From: Candidatus Poribacteria bacterium
GTDB taxonomy: Bacteria; Poribacteria; WGA-4E; WGA-3G
DNA: 64,000 nucleotides
Reading direction: 5' to 3'
NCBI GenBank assembly: GCA_026702755.1
Contig: JAPPBX010000090.1
Span: forward strand, 1 to 64,000
The notes beneath the pieces were generated by a model, which saw nothing but the letters and a program-made list of their open reading frames with translations, was not told the origin of the DNA and made no database searches. Shown one piece after another: positions 26,982 to 35,611 of this stretch. Position 1 is the first letter of the stretch; each line of letters begins with the position of its first letter. Both the position numbers and the translations under genes were made by a program.

Positions 26982-28388
26982 ATGCTGAAATTTTCGACAA
27001 AACATTGCCCAAAAAAGATGCAAATCGCGCTTCTGAGTGTCATTGTGCTGTTCGGGGTAGCACTCCGATTTTGGAACTTAGGGCAGTGGAGTTTTTGGAT
27101 TGATGAGGTCTTCACGGTTCGGGACGCGCAAAGCCTCTCATTTGAGAGTTGGCGGAACATTCCGAATCCGATCCCGTATCTTGCAGTGAAGTTGTCAATC
27201 TCGCTTGCTGGCAGTGACGAATGGGGAAGTCGTTTGATCCCCTGTCTCATCGGTATCATTTCTATCCCAGTAGTCTTCGGGTTAGGTAGGACACTCTTCA
27301 ACTGGCAGGTCGGACTTCTGAGTGGAGCATTTGTGGCATGCTCCAGTTGGCACCTGTTTTGGGCACAGAACGCTCGTTATCCTGTTTTCACCTTTCTGTT
27401 TGCGATATTGACAGCATGGTTTTTCTATTTGTCTCTTGAACGAGATTCAACGCTTTTGACAATAGGCGCGCTTGTTTCTTGCCTCTGTTTAATTCTCTCG
27501 CATACCCTCTCTGTAGTGATTGTTCCGGCTTTATCGGCTTATGCTATGATCTGCTTGTTAGAAAAATCTAACAGGAAGCGGTGGCTGAATTTGCTTATCT
27601 TTTTTATCCCGTTTGCGATTCCAGTGCTGGCTCTCGCGCTCCCAGATGTTCGGGGTTATCTCTTCTCCGGATGGGGACGCAACGTATGGCAGCGGAGTCC
27701 GCTCTACATTGTGCTAACGCTTGTCCAAGGTGTGAGCATCCCAGTTGCCGTCGCCGCCTTTTTCGGGTTCGTTGCGACACCTATCAACAAATCCACACGC
27801 TTTTTGCTCTGTTATGCCGGTGTCCCGTTGGTACTCTTCCTGATCGCCTCGCAGCTTCAAAATGTCGCTGGCTATTATCTATTCTGGACAACGCCCGCCT
27901 ATTTTATTCTTGCTGGTGTTGCATGTGAACGGGTCTGGAAAGCAATAGAGATGAAATCAGGAAGCACGCTTGGTGTACTCGTGCCGTGTGTGCTTCTGGT
28001 GACACTTCTATCACAAAACTATCTCTATTTTAGAATTGAAAATGGCGGGAGACCGAAATGGCGGGAGGCGTTTGAAGCCATCCGAACAGAGACGCAACCT
28101 ACCGATAAAGTGGTGCTTTCAGAACCTGAGATGGGTAGGTATTATCTTCCTGAATTGACACCTATTTATATCGGCGGACTGTTAGACAACTCGGAAGCGT
28201 TTGAAAAAGAATGGGAAACTTCGGGCAGAAAACGGTTATGGTTTCTGGTCGATGTGGCGAGTTTTAATGTTTTTGATGCAAATGAAAATGTCCGCAATTG
28301 GATTCGCCAACGCGGACATCTCATAAAAACGTTCCCTGCCTTCTCGCGGGCAAAAGACAGAACGATTCATGTTTATCTGTTAGAATAG
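26982..28388 (+). CDS. GT39/ArnT-like membrane glycosyltransferase
   Basis: 468 residues. After the first membrane segment comes WSFWIDEVFTVRDAQ, where the Asp-Glu pair in the first periplasmic loop is the catalytic signature of PMT/ArnT-type glycosyltransferases using polyprenyl-phosphate sugars. About ten further hydrophobic segments are followed by a C-terminal soluble domain (about 355-468). Substrate unknown; likely moves a sugar onto a protein or lipid in the periplasm. Confidence 0.8.
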   Translation: MLKFSTKHCPKKMQIALLSVIVLFGVALRFWNLGQWSFWIDEVFTVRDAQSLSFESWRNIPNPIPYLAVKLSISLAGSDEWGSRLIPCLIGIISIPVVFGLGRTLFNWQVGLLSGAFVACSSWHLFWAQNARYPVFTFLFAILTAWFFYLSLERDSTLLTIGALVSCLCLILSHTLSVVIVPALSAYAMICLLEKSNRKRWLNLLIFFIPFAIPVLALALPDVRGYLFSGWGRNVWQRSPLYIVLTLVQGVSIPVAVAAFFGFVATPINKSTRFLLCYAGVPLVLFLIASQLQNVAGYYLFWTTPAYFILAGVACERVWKAIEMKSGSTLGVLVPCVLLVTLLSQNYLYFRIENGGRPKWREAFEAIRTETQPTDKVVLSEPEMGRYYLPELTPIYIGGLLDNSEAFEKEWETSGRKRLWFLVDVASFNVFDANENVRNWIRQRGHLIKTFPAFSRAKDRTIHVYLLE

Positions 28389-28457
28389 AACGGAATTGGC
28401 TTTGCAGGCGTGGTTTAATGAATTAAGAATTTGATTCCGTAATGCCTAGCGTCCATT

Positions 28458-28500
28458 GTCTGAAGCAGGATTTACAGGATTCAAGAATTTTTCAGGATTA
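28458..28500. repeat. Short dispersed repeat, copy 1
   Basis: GTCTGAAGCAGGATTTACAG...TTCAAGAATTTTTCAGG closely matches 56135-56174 (GTCTGAACCAGGATTTACAA...TTCAAGGATTTTCAGG). Non-coding in both places. Confidence 0.6.
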
Positions 28501-28560
28501 GAGTCCGTTTGTAACTGATAACTGAAAATTATTAAGCTTGCTATCTGGGGCAAATTGTGG

Positions 28561-28590
28561 TAGACTACTCTCAATATCGAAGTGTATAAT
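28561..28590 (+). promoter_or_regulatory. Putative promoter of the decayed higBA module
   Basis: TAGACT (28561-28566), 18-base spacer, TATAAT (28585-28590), 46 bases before the higB start. Confidence 0.5.
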
Positions 28591-28636
28591 AAAAAAGGAC
28601 AATCTACCGCGGCTTAAATGTTACCTGTTGTACCTC

Positions 28637-28924
28637 ATGCATGTTATTACACGAAAACGCCTAAACAAGTTTGTCGAGAGACATCCGAATTCCCGAGTAT
28701 CACTTGAACATTGGTATCGCTTAATGAAACGAGGCCACTTCCTATCGTTTGCTGAGCTACGTACGGCGTTTCCTCATGCCGATCAAGTTGGAAAACTAAC
28801 GGTTTTCAACATTGGTGGCAACAAAGCACGGCTTATTGCTGCAATACACTACAATCGCTAAAAAGTCTATATTCGCGTAGTGCTAACACACGACGAATAT
28901 AACAAAAGCAAATGGAGAGAATGA
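28637..28924 (+). pseudogene. higB: HigB-family toxin with in-frame stop
   Basis: Starts MHVITRKRLNKFVERHP and matches the HigB mRNA-interferase family through LTVFNIGGNKARLIAAIHYNR. There TAA (28859-28861) interrupts the frame, but the same frame continues with KVYIRVVLTHDEYNKSKWRE and a stop at 28922, which is the normal HigB C-terminus. A CAA-to-TAA change (a Gln fits the position) would explain it. The last ~20 residues, which include the conserved VxTHxEYDK tail, would be lost. Three bases separate the original stop from the antitoxin start. Confidence 0.8.
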
Positions 28925-28927
28925 ACC

Positions 28928-29155
28928 ATGGTAACGGAAGTACAAACTGCGCAAAATGTATGGCCCCTACTAACAAAGGTTGTATTTGTTCCGCATGCAC
29001 AAAGTGAATACCAACGACTTACGGAGGTATTAGACAATTTAATCGATGTCGTAGGTGAAGATGAAGATCATCCGTTAGCTTCCCTGATGGAAGTCATCGG
29101 TGTGTTGATAGAAAAATATGAAGACGAACACGTCCCAGAACTGACAGCAATATAA
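28928..29155 (+). pseudogene. higA: HigA-type antitoxin, N-terminal part only
   Basis: 75 residues containing the HigA N-terminal domain (VVGEDEDHPLASLMEVIGVLIEKYEDEHVPEL). Full HigA antitoxins of this type continue with an XRE helix-turn-helix of about 50-60 residues; here a stop follows VPELTAI and no helix-turn-helix remnant is evident in the following 170 bases. With higB also broken the whole module looks inactive. A partial MITE-like end (AGGACTTACATAATT, 29225-29239) follows. Confidence 0.7.
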
Positions 29156-29329
29156 CTTGTTGGGAATCAACGCCGAATGCTCGTTTGGCATTCCAAAGGG
29201 GTGAAACTGATCTGAAGAGAGGTTAGGACTTACATAATTGGTCATCAAAATAGTAGACACACGGCGTGTATTGTTCCGCGCGGACAAACGACGGGGTCTA
29301 TTACTTTTACCTAACTCTTATCGGTATAA

Positions 29330-30785
29330 TTACTCTTGCAGTTTCAAAGTGCCCCACCTTGTGGTAAGTTTGCCGCTCGCCGACACAAGCCCTCTCATAC
29401 GGACGGTGGCTAACTTTTTGCGAACCCCAACATGAGAGATGTCCTCTATCTGATAATAATAAGCGACATTGGGTTTAGCAGTAGTATCTTTCCACGTGTA
29501 GTCATGCTGTTCACTTGTAGTACCTGCGCCTTGAATGAGTTGCGGATTGACGACCTTGAACTCACCATCCTTTGTTTCACTGCGAAGGATATTGAACCCC
29601 GCATTGTCCAATTCTGATTCGGTAGTCCATTTAAGCACAACACCTGCCTCAACACGCTCAGACCGAAAATGGGATAAAGTAACAGGCAGTGGACCTCCAA
29701 CACGCTGCCCGGGGTTGCTAAGGTCGGTCGGATGTCCGTAGTAAGTACTGGTGCTGAGTAATTTAGTATCGGCAAGGATCCAACTTGTTGATTTGGTGCC
29801 ATCTAAAGGAACGCCATTTTTGTATCTACGAATTCCGGAGGCGGCAGGGCAGAGGTGACATCAATCGGGAAGCTACGCTGTATGTAGTTACCAGACTTAT
29901 CAACAATCCGAAGCGATGTGTCAGTTACAGAACCTGCAATTAGTTTAGTCGTAACAAATTCAACAGTATTGCTTTGACCGTTTATGGACTGACAAGCAAT
30001 CACGCCAAAATCATCATGCAACTGTGCTTGATGGAGTCCATCAGGGTCGGTTACCTCAAAGCGAAGGCGAATGGCATTAGGTGGAGAGGCAAGAGGTGGA
30101 AGCATTTGAACTGTTGTATTTTGGTTGAAAGGGGCTTGGTTATCGTTGAAGTACGGATGGACATCCAACCATTCGGCTGCACAGAAAGACCTGGCTATTG
30201 GATCTTCGGTGTACACAGACAAGGTTATTTTTGCATCTTCGTTATAATCATGACTCAATCCAAAGGCGTGTCCCAGTTCATGAATAGCAACGCCAACATT
30301 GAAAAAAGACCAGACGCTGGGACGACTGCAAATCCACCCCTGGAATCTATTCTTCCGCCGTGCGGATTCCAATTTTTATGACCGGCAATGCTCGTATCCA
30401 GGAACATGATATAGATATTCTTTGATCTATCAAACCCGTTACCAATTTCCTCCCAGGCACTCCCCGGGGATTGATTATAATACATATTGTTAAATTTTCC
30501 TTTGACATGATGTATTACAACCTCACCGCTTGCATCGGTTTCCAGTCTGAAAGTTTTTCTGTTAAATCCATGACTTTCCATCTGATCGGCGTAAAATTGC
30601 TGCGAGTCTTTCATTAGTGTATCTAACTTCGCATCTATGTCGGACTGTGCCTGACGGTCATTCGGAAGAAAATAAATCACTCGCACCACGTACTCAGGTG
30701 ATACCTCTTGAGCAAAACTATTCGGTAGAGCGAAGAGTGTAACAAACGCGAGTAGTGTTATTACGGCATATAACTTTGTTTTCAT
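29330..30785 (-). pseudogene. Secreted metzincin-type metalloprotease split by two frameshifts
   Basis: Three consecutive reverse frames make one protein. Frame 1 (30785 down to about 30318): signal peptide MKTKLYAVITLLAFVTLFA and the start of the protease. Frame 2 (about 30318 to 29815): zinc motif AIHELGHAFGLSHD (HExxHxxGxxH). Frame 3 (about 29815 to 29330): NGVPLDGTKSTSWIL, a fibronectin-like segment LPVTLSHFRSERVEAG / LKWTTESELDNAGFNILRS and the tail GKLTTRWGTLK. The junctions fall in a T6 run near 30318 and an A5 run near 29815; each would be repaired by one extra base. Real decay, slippage or assembly error cannot be told apart here. Confidence 0.72.
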
Positions 30786-30902
30786 AAATGGTTTTCCTCT
30801 TTTTGAAGTTTGAGGACTCAGGTATTTCTATCCGTCTCGACCTAAGCATGAGAATTCTTAAAAATTGTCCAAAGTTTAGTTATTGTTTAACGTGAGTTCG
30901 AT

Positions 30903-33110
30903 CTATTGAAAGCGGATTGACTGACGCACGAGCGTTATGAGCTCATCTTGCTGTTCTGTCCGTTGATGTGTGAAAGGAAAAATACCTTCAAGCGTCTGCT
31001 CTACAGCGTTCAAGCTGCCTTGTAGTGCCCAGTAGCTGCCGCGAAGGATTTCTGCGAATTCCGCGACAGTGGCAGCAAGTTGAAATGAAGTGGAGGCTTC
31101 TTCAAATGTCCCTTTAAGTTCGTCAGCAAAGATATCCTGACTGACTTCCGTAACATTACCAGTGTCCGGGTCTTCGTGACGGATGAAAACGGTCGCGAGT
31201 TTGCCGACAACTTCTTCTTCATGGAGTTTAATCTCATAGAGCGCGGTGACACTGTGTCCTGAACCAATTTCGCCTGCATCAACATCGTCATCGCGGAAGT
31301 CCTCTTGTGCAAGGCGGCGGTTCTCATAGCCGAGAAGACGAAATCGACTGACTGTCTGCGGATTGAATTCAACCTGGACCTTGGAATCTTTTGCGATGAC
31401 TTGCAACGTGCCGGTCAAATTCTCCACAAAGATACGCTCTGCCTCTTTGACGGTATCCACATAGGCGTAACTTCCGTTGCCCTTGTTTGCGAGCTGCTCC
31501 ATGAGAATGTCGTTGTAATTGCCCATCCCAAACCCGACTGTCGTTAGCAGAATGCCATCCTTGACATAGTTCCCAATTTCTGTAAGAATCGCGTCTGGTC
31601 CCGTCTGTCCAACATTCGCGACACCATCCGAACAGAGAATCACGCGGTTGATATAATCGGGTCCAAAATTCTGGAGAGCGAGTTCATATCCGAGTCGTAG
31701 CCCATGCTCTGCATTCGTTGCGCCACCGGGCGAAAGCGAATGGATTGCCGCTAAGATGTGCTCGCGGTTAACATTTCGCGTATGTGGCAGCACGACTTGG
31801 GCAGTAGAACCGTAAATGACGATGCCGATCTCGTCTGTAGGTCGAAGTTGGTCAACAAGGAGGGTCAAGGCACGTTTCACCAACTCTAATCGGTTTTCTC
31901 TATTCATTGAACCAGAGACATCGATTACAAACGTCAGCTTCGCGTCTTTCCGGTCTCTGTCCGGTACAATGTACCCTTGAATGCCGATTCGCAACAATTG
32001 CAGCCGTTTGCCCTCGCCAAATTTGGAAGGTGCGCCTTCAAGATGGATAGCAAATGTTTCATCAGACGGGGGTGTATAATTGTAATCAAACGCGTTGACA
32101 AATTCCTCAACGCGTACTGCCTCTGGAGGCGGCAGATACCCGTCTCGGAGATAACGGCGCGTGATGGCATAGGACGCGGTATCTACATCCATGCCAAACG
32201 TCGAAAAAGCGTCATCCTCCGTATCAATAAATGGGTTCGTCCCATGTGCCTGAAAGAAAACATCGTCAAACGCAGCACTGTTGGGAGGATTAAATTCAAC
32301 GTCCCATGGATTGACTACAACTGGACTGGGGACAGGCGGCACTATGCCGGCTTGAGGGACAGCAGGGCTTGCTGCCTCAGCTGTAGCAACAGCATCTAAC
32401 GCAATATTTGGTGGCACAATAGGTGTAGGAACAACAGGTTCAGTAGGTGGTATTACCTCACCAAAGTTTTGTGAAACAAGCACCATGTCTAAAATATTAA
32501 CGTTTCCGTCTCCATTGACATCAACGCGCGGGTTAGCTGTCGCGGGTGTCCCTAAATTCTGAGCCACCAGCGTCAAATCAACGATATTTACCGTTCCATC
32601 TTGATTGACATCCACTGCAAGTAAAAGCGTTGCCACGACCGTTCCATCTACAGTCATGACTGGCAGTGGCATCGCTGCACTATCAAAGAGCGTCACATCC
32701 ACTAACTGAATGGTAGAAGACTTTACTGCCACAACCTCAAATTTTACAGTCGTAAGCGTGCCGTTTTCCAATGAGGCAACACCTGTCGGGGCAGTCGCTG
32801 CGACGGAGACCCCGTTCGCAGAGGGAACTATTGAGGAGACAAACGTCCCCGTGGGGAGGTAGTCCCCATTTGTACTATCAATGTAGCGGAGTGCAGTCGG
32901 ATCAAAACCAATGGTTAGTTTATAACCGGCAACACCTTTTGCCCCTGTTATTTCAATGCTGAACTCCAACTGTTCACCGACTGCTGGCGATGAAATTTGA
33001 TCGGGCGTTACAGAGACGACCGCTGCGCCGTAACTCATTGCTGTGAATCCTAATCCTATAAGAACAACGAAACTACTGAAAAGGAGGTTTTTCTTAAACA
33101 CTTTCTTCAT
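30903..33110 (-). CDS. Secreted cohesin-dockerin protein with YfbK-type VWA domain
   Basis: 735 residues. Signal peptide 1-29; cohesin-like domain about 31-160 (VTPDQISSPAVGEQLEFSIE ... GYKLTIGFDPTALRYID); two dockerin type I calcium repeats about 166-220 (DVNQDGTVNIVDLTLVAQNL and DVNGDGNVNILDMVLVSQNF); Pro-rich linker to about 265; YfbK-type N-terminal region (FSTFGMDVDTASYAITRRYL); VWA domain from about 391 with MIDAS at DVSGS (Asp397); C-terminal YfbK-associated domain. Cohesin and dockerin normally bind each other, so self- or cross-assembly is possible (inference). Monocistronic. Confidence 0.85.
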   Translation of the reverse strand: MKKVFKKNLLFSSFVVLIGLGFTAMSYGAAVVSVTPDQISSPAVGEQLEFSIEITGAKGVAGYKLTIGFDPTALRYIDSTNGDYLPTGTFVSSIVPSANGVSVAATAPTGVASLENGTLTTVKFEVVAVKSSTIQLVDVTLFDSAAMPLPVMTVDGTVVATLLLAVDVNQDGTVNIVDLTLVAQNLGTPATANPRVDVNGDGNVNILDMVLVSQNFGEVIPPTEPVVPTPIVPPNIALDAVATAEAASPAVPQAGIVPPVPSPVVVNPWDVEFNPPNSAAFDDVFFQAHGTNPFIDTEDDAFSTFGMDVDTASYAITRRYLRDGYLPPPEAVRVEEFVNAFDYNYTPPSDETFAIHLEGAPSKFGEGKRLQLLRIGIQGYIVPDRDRKDAKLTFVIDVSGSMNRENRLELVKRALTLLVDQLRPTDEIGIVIYGSTAQVVLPHTRNVNREHILAAIHSLSPGGATNAEHGLRLGYELALQNFGPDYINRVILCSDGVANVGQTGPDAILTEIGNYVKDGILLTTVGFGMGNYNDILMEQLANKGNGSYAYVDTVKEAERIFVENLTGTLQVIAKDSKVQVEFNPQTVSRFRLLGYENRRLAQEDFRDDDVDAGEIGSGHSVTALYEIKLHEEEVVGKLATVFIRHEDPDTGNVTEVSQDIFADELKGTFEEASTSFQLAATVAEFAEILRGSYWALQGSLNAVEQTLEGIFPFTHQRTEQQDELITLVRQSIRFQ

Positions 33111-33160
33111 AAATTATCTCCTGGAGGGGTTTTATAAATCGTATTTGTAATAGTAACCTT

Positions 33161-33287
33161 TTACAACACCAAAGTATGCGTCAACGGTTCCCAACCGAGC
33201 AGTCGTTTTGCTTTTGAGAGGTTAATTTCTTTCTGTTCATGGTCTCCTGCAATAAAGAAAGCGTCAAAGCCTTCATGTTCGACCGAA
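33161..33287 (-). pseudogene. C-terminal remnant of an NAD-dependent epimerase
   Basis: A reverse frame of about 40 codons ending at TAA (33161) reads EHEGFDAFFIAGDH and LSKAKRLLGWEP, the typical C-terminus of extended-SDR sugar epimerases/dehydratases. The rest of the gene is missing. A relic in the gap upstream of the cohesin-VWA gene. Confidence 0.6.
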
Positions 33288-33423
33288 CAATTATATCATG
33301 ACAATATTAATATTTAAAGACACATTTTTTTCCCAAAACCTTACATCACGTGAAAAAAATATTTTGTTAGGCAATGATTTACGACTGTAGAAGGGTCTCC
33401 AATACGGATTTTACAGCAGCAAA

Positions 33424-33480
33424 AAACTCCTTGTAGCATAATAAGGCAAGCGAACCTTTGCCACAAGGAGTTCTCTTTTT
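33424..33480. terminator. Bidirectional hairpin terminator
   Basis: ACTCCTTGT (33425-33433) pairs with ACAAGGAGT (33462-33470), with an inner GGCAA/TTGCC stem. T-runs follow on both strands. On the reverse strand it ends the barrel gene at 33571. The remaining parts of the 33111-33570 gap hold the epimerase remnant and otherwise nothing recognisable. Confidence 0.7.
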
Positions 33481-33570
33481 TACATCAAATCCACTCTTTC
33501 CACACTGAATTCACGTTCTCAGAAATAATTCTTTGATCGTGAATCTTGAGGATGGGAAAATAATAATATG

Positions 33571-34323
33571 TTACCATCTACGCGTAAAATTCATTCTACC
33601 CGTAAGTCCGGTTTCACCTTCATCTTTTTTGGTTTCATACCCGACATATATGCCGAGTGTGTTATTCTCGCCATAACCGAGGTTCAAACGTCCACCGAAA
33701 TTCATTGCCCACAGTCCACCGCCATCGCCAAGACCCAGGACTGTTTCAAACTGTGGACCCACCGCGACAGTTTCGTTTAAGGCATACGTAAGGTAAGTTC
33801 GGTTGTAGACTTCATTCAGACTTTCGCTATCAAATATGGTTTTGATTGTGCTGATTGTCCAGTGGAAACCGAAGATTTTACCGGCGGGGAGGATAGCAAA
33901 GATTTGGGGGTATAAGGCATAGGGACCGTCTGGAGTGGTATACTCGAACCCAACGCCGAGCATCGGGGTTAGTAGCAGTGCCATGCTGTCATTCGCGATA
34001 ACAGGGAATGAAATACCCATATCAAACTCGCCCAAATGATCGTTCACATAGATATTAGAATCAAATGAAATGCCACCGCTGAGTGGATGACTTGCACCAA
34101 CCAAAAAATAGGTGCCTAAACTATCGACATCAATCTGAAACCATCCGGTAATCTTTGGTTTTTCTTCCATCGGTTTCTCTTCTGCCTCTTCACCTTCCAT
34201 TTCATGAGCATCGGCGAAGGCAGTAGAAAAACTAACAAAAGACATCATACAAATCATTAAGATAACAACTAATTTAAAGAGGTTGTTGAAAATCTGTAGA
34301 GGACATACGAGAAGGTTATTCAT
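33571..34323 (-). CDS. Predicted outer-membrane beta-barrel protein, paralogue of 25809-26543
   Basis: 250 residues: hydrophobic export segment (about 14-37), acidic post-cleavage segment ADAHEMEGEEAEEKPMEEKP, then barrel-like strands. WF(R/Q)xDxDSLGT near the start and GYGENNTLGIYVGYETKK / GLTGRMNFTRRW at the end match the paralogue 8 kb away. Terminal Trp. Function not recognised. Its start lies 30 bases from the IsrB gene end, i.e. against the right end of that mobile element. Confidence 0.7.
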   Translation of the reverse strand: MNNLLVCPLQIFNNLFKLVVILMICMMSFVSFSTAFADAHEMEGEEAEEKPMEEKPKITGWFQIDVDSLGTYFLVGASHPLSGGISFDSNIYVNDHLGEFDMGISFPVIANDSMALLLTPMLGVGFEYTTPDGPYALYPQIFAILPAGKIFGFHWTISTIKTIFDSESLNEVYNRTYLTYALNETVAVGPQFETVLGLGDGGGLWAMNFGGRLNLGYGENNTLGIYVGYETKKDEGETGLTGRMNFTRRW

Positions 34324-34332
34324 GCTAATCTT

Positions 34333-34374
34333 CGGGCAGGAGACCCCATCCTTTAGGTTGGGGTGGAATGCCCG
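34333..34374 (-). mobile_element. Right-end hairpin of the IsrB element
   Basis: Nested hairpin: outer CGGGCA (34333-34338)/TGCCCG (34369-34374), inner ACCCCA (34343-34348)/TGGGGT (34359-34364). The isrB stop codon (34353-34355) lies in its loop. The architecture matches the hairpin at positions 4-44 of the window and IS200/IS605-type ends. Confidence 0.7.
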
Positions 34375-35381
34375 CTCCTATAGTTAAAGTTAAGCCGTGT
34401 TAAAACTTTGAAACTGTTTTCCTTCGCATTTGTTGTTAATCGTTTTCCGTCAAGGTTATAGAGAGAAAACAACCTTTTTGCGTTTATGCCTGCCAAACGT
34501 GTTAATCCATGTTTCGCATGCTTGACCAGTGTATGCTTTATGAGCCCATTTGCTAATACTGTTCCACCATACCTTGACCGAATACCGCCCTTTTTCGGTT
34601 GTTCTCTGTGGAGAGTTCTTCGCTGGATAGGTATAGGCGATAGACAGAATATATCCGTGTTATCCACTTTAGCAGTGCCACCGATAGTGTAATGTGCCAG
34701 ACACCAACTATCTACACAATGCGCGTCAAACGTTTCTGAAAGTTTCTTGGAGGATTTCTTCAGTCCAAGTCTATCCCGAATCTCTTTTATTTGCCAACCT
34801 TGTAAAGTTCGCAACTCCCAACGTTTCTCTATTTCAGCATAGAACCATTGTTTGCCAACTTCAAGTGGGGAAAAAGAAGTGTTCCACTTCTTGGCATGCT
34901 CTACTGTTCGTGCCTTAATATCCTCAACACATATATGTGTAATAGGATATAACTTTGAAAACCAATCAAGTATTCGTAGTTTCCAATCCCATCTCGCACG
35001 TGTGCCAGCAGGAATACGTTCCTTGTTAGCAAGACGATTCGCTCTGTTTTTTCGGTTTGGACACTTCCGAGAACGCCTGCCTCTACGAAGTTCGCGACGC
35101 TTTTCAACTTTCTGGCATACCTTGTTATGGGCATCTGCCTGCACATTGAAATACGTATGTGATTCCGATTTGACGGTAAAGCCCTCTTTTTGGCTGCCGG
35201 GGTCTACTCCGACAGCAATCTCTTGATTATATCGTTTTGAAGGCTCTCTGTTGAGTCGGACACAGAATACACCGTTGCTCCAAAACGGAGTTGCCTTCCC
35301 TGATTTTATCCACTTCGCTGCCCTGGAAGGACGTGTAGGCATCAATGGCTTTTGATTCTTATCGACAACTGGGACAAACAT
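34353..35381 (-). CDS. isrB: IsrB-like RNA-guided nuclease (IscB relative lacking HNH)
   Basis: 342 residues from the ATG at 35381, where the family's conserved start (MFVPVVDKNQKPLMPT, a PLMP domain) begins; the frame is open 15 codons further. RuvC-I: AVGVDPGS (Asp60). Arg-rich bridge helix about 93-120 (EKRRELRRGRRSRK), the RRXRR region. RuvC-II: HICVEDIKA (Glu153). RuvC-III: DAHCVDSWCLA (Asp224). Only about 65 residues separate RuvC-II and RuvC-III and none form an HNH motif, so it matches IsrB, a nickase guided by omega-RNA, rather than IscB. The C-terminal part (about 265-342) would hold the target-recognition region. No tnpA transposase adjoins. Confidence 0.85.
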   Translation of the reverse strand: MFVPVVDKNQKPLMPTRPSRAAKWIKSGKATPFWSNGVFCVRLNREPSKRYNQEIAVGVDPGSQKEGFTVKSESHTYFNVQADAHNKVCQKVEKRRELRRGRRSRKCPNRKNRANRLANKERIPAGTRARWDWKLRILDWFSKLYPITHICVEDIKARTVEHAKKWNTSFSPLEVGKQWFYAEIEKRWELRTLQGWQIKEIRDRLGLKKSSKKLSETFDAHCVDSWCLAHYTIGGTAKVDNTDIFCLSPIPIQRRTLHREQPKKGGIRSRYGGTVLANGLIKHTLVKHAKHGLTRLAGINAKRLFSLYNLDGKRLTTNAKENSFKVLTRLNFNYRSGHSTPT

Positions 35382-35590
35382 AGTTTGTAACTTCCTTGCG
35401 GATATGTATTTCCCCATCCAGATCACAGTATCCGAGAGGAATCAGACTTGGGGAGCATCCGAAACGTCGTGCTGGCTGCCACACCAAGATACCGCGATAT
35501 TTTACTGTAGTCAATCGTTTAACCTGTGGGTCCCCGTGTGGCTACGGATATTCACAGGTTCCCCCATGCTTTAGCTTGGGGTTATTGACG
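35382..35590 (-). ncRNA. Putative omega-RNA and left end of the IsrB element
   Basis: The roughly 200 bases upstream of isrB on the same strand are rich in structure. Near the far end is the hairpin CCCCAAGCTAAAGCATGGGG (35581-35562), then a stem AACCTGTG/CACAGGTT enclosing CCGT...ACGG (about 35560-35521), then CTTGG/CCAAG pairing nearer the gene. IscB/IsrB elements encode the omega-RNA in this position, with its guide taken from DNA flanking the left end. RNA ends and guide are not determinable by eye. Confidence 0.6.
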
Positions 35591-35611
35591 CTAATCTCCT
35601 TGTTAATGGTT

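Noticed and set aside
34353-35381. Calling the nuclease TnpB
   Set aside because: The PLMP start and RRXRR bridge fit IscB/IsrB, and TnpB lacks the PLMP domain.
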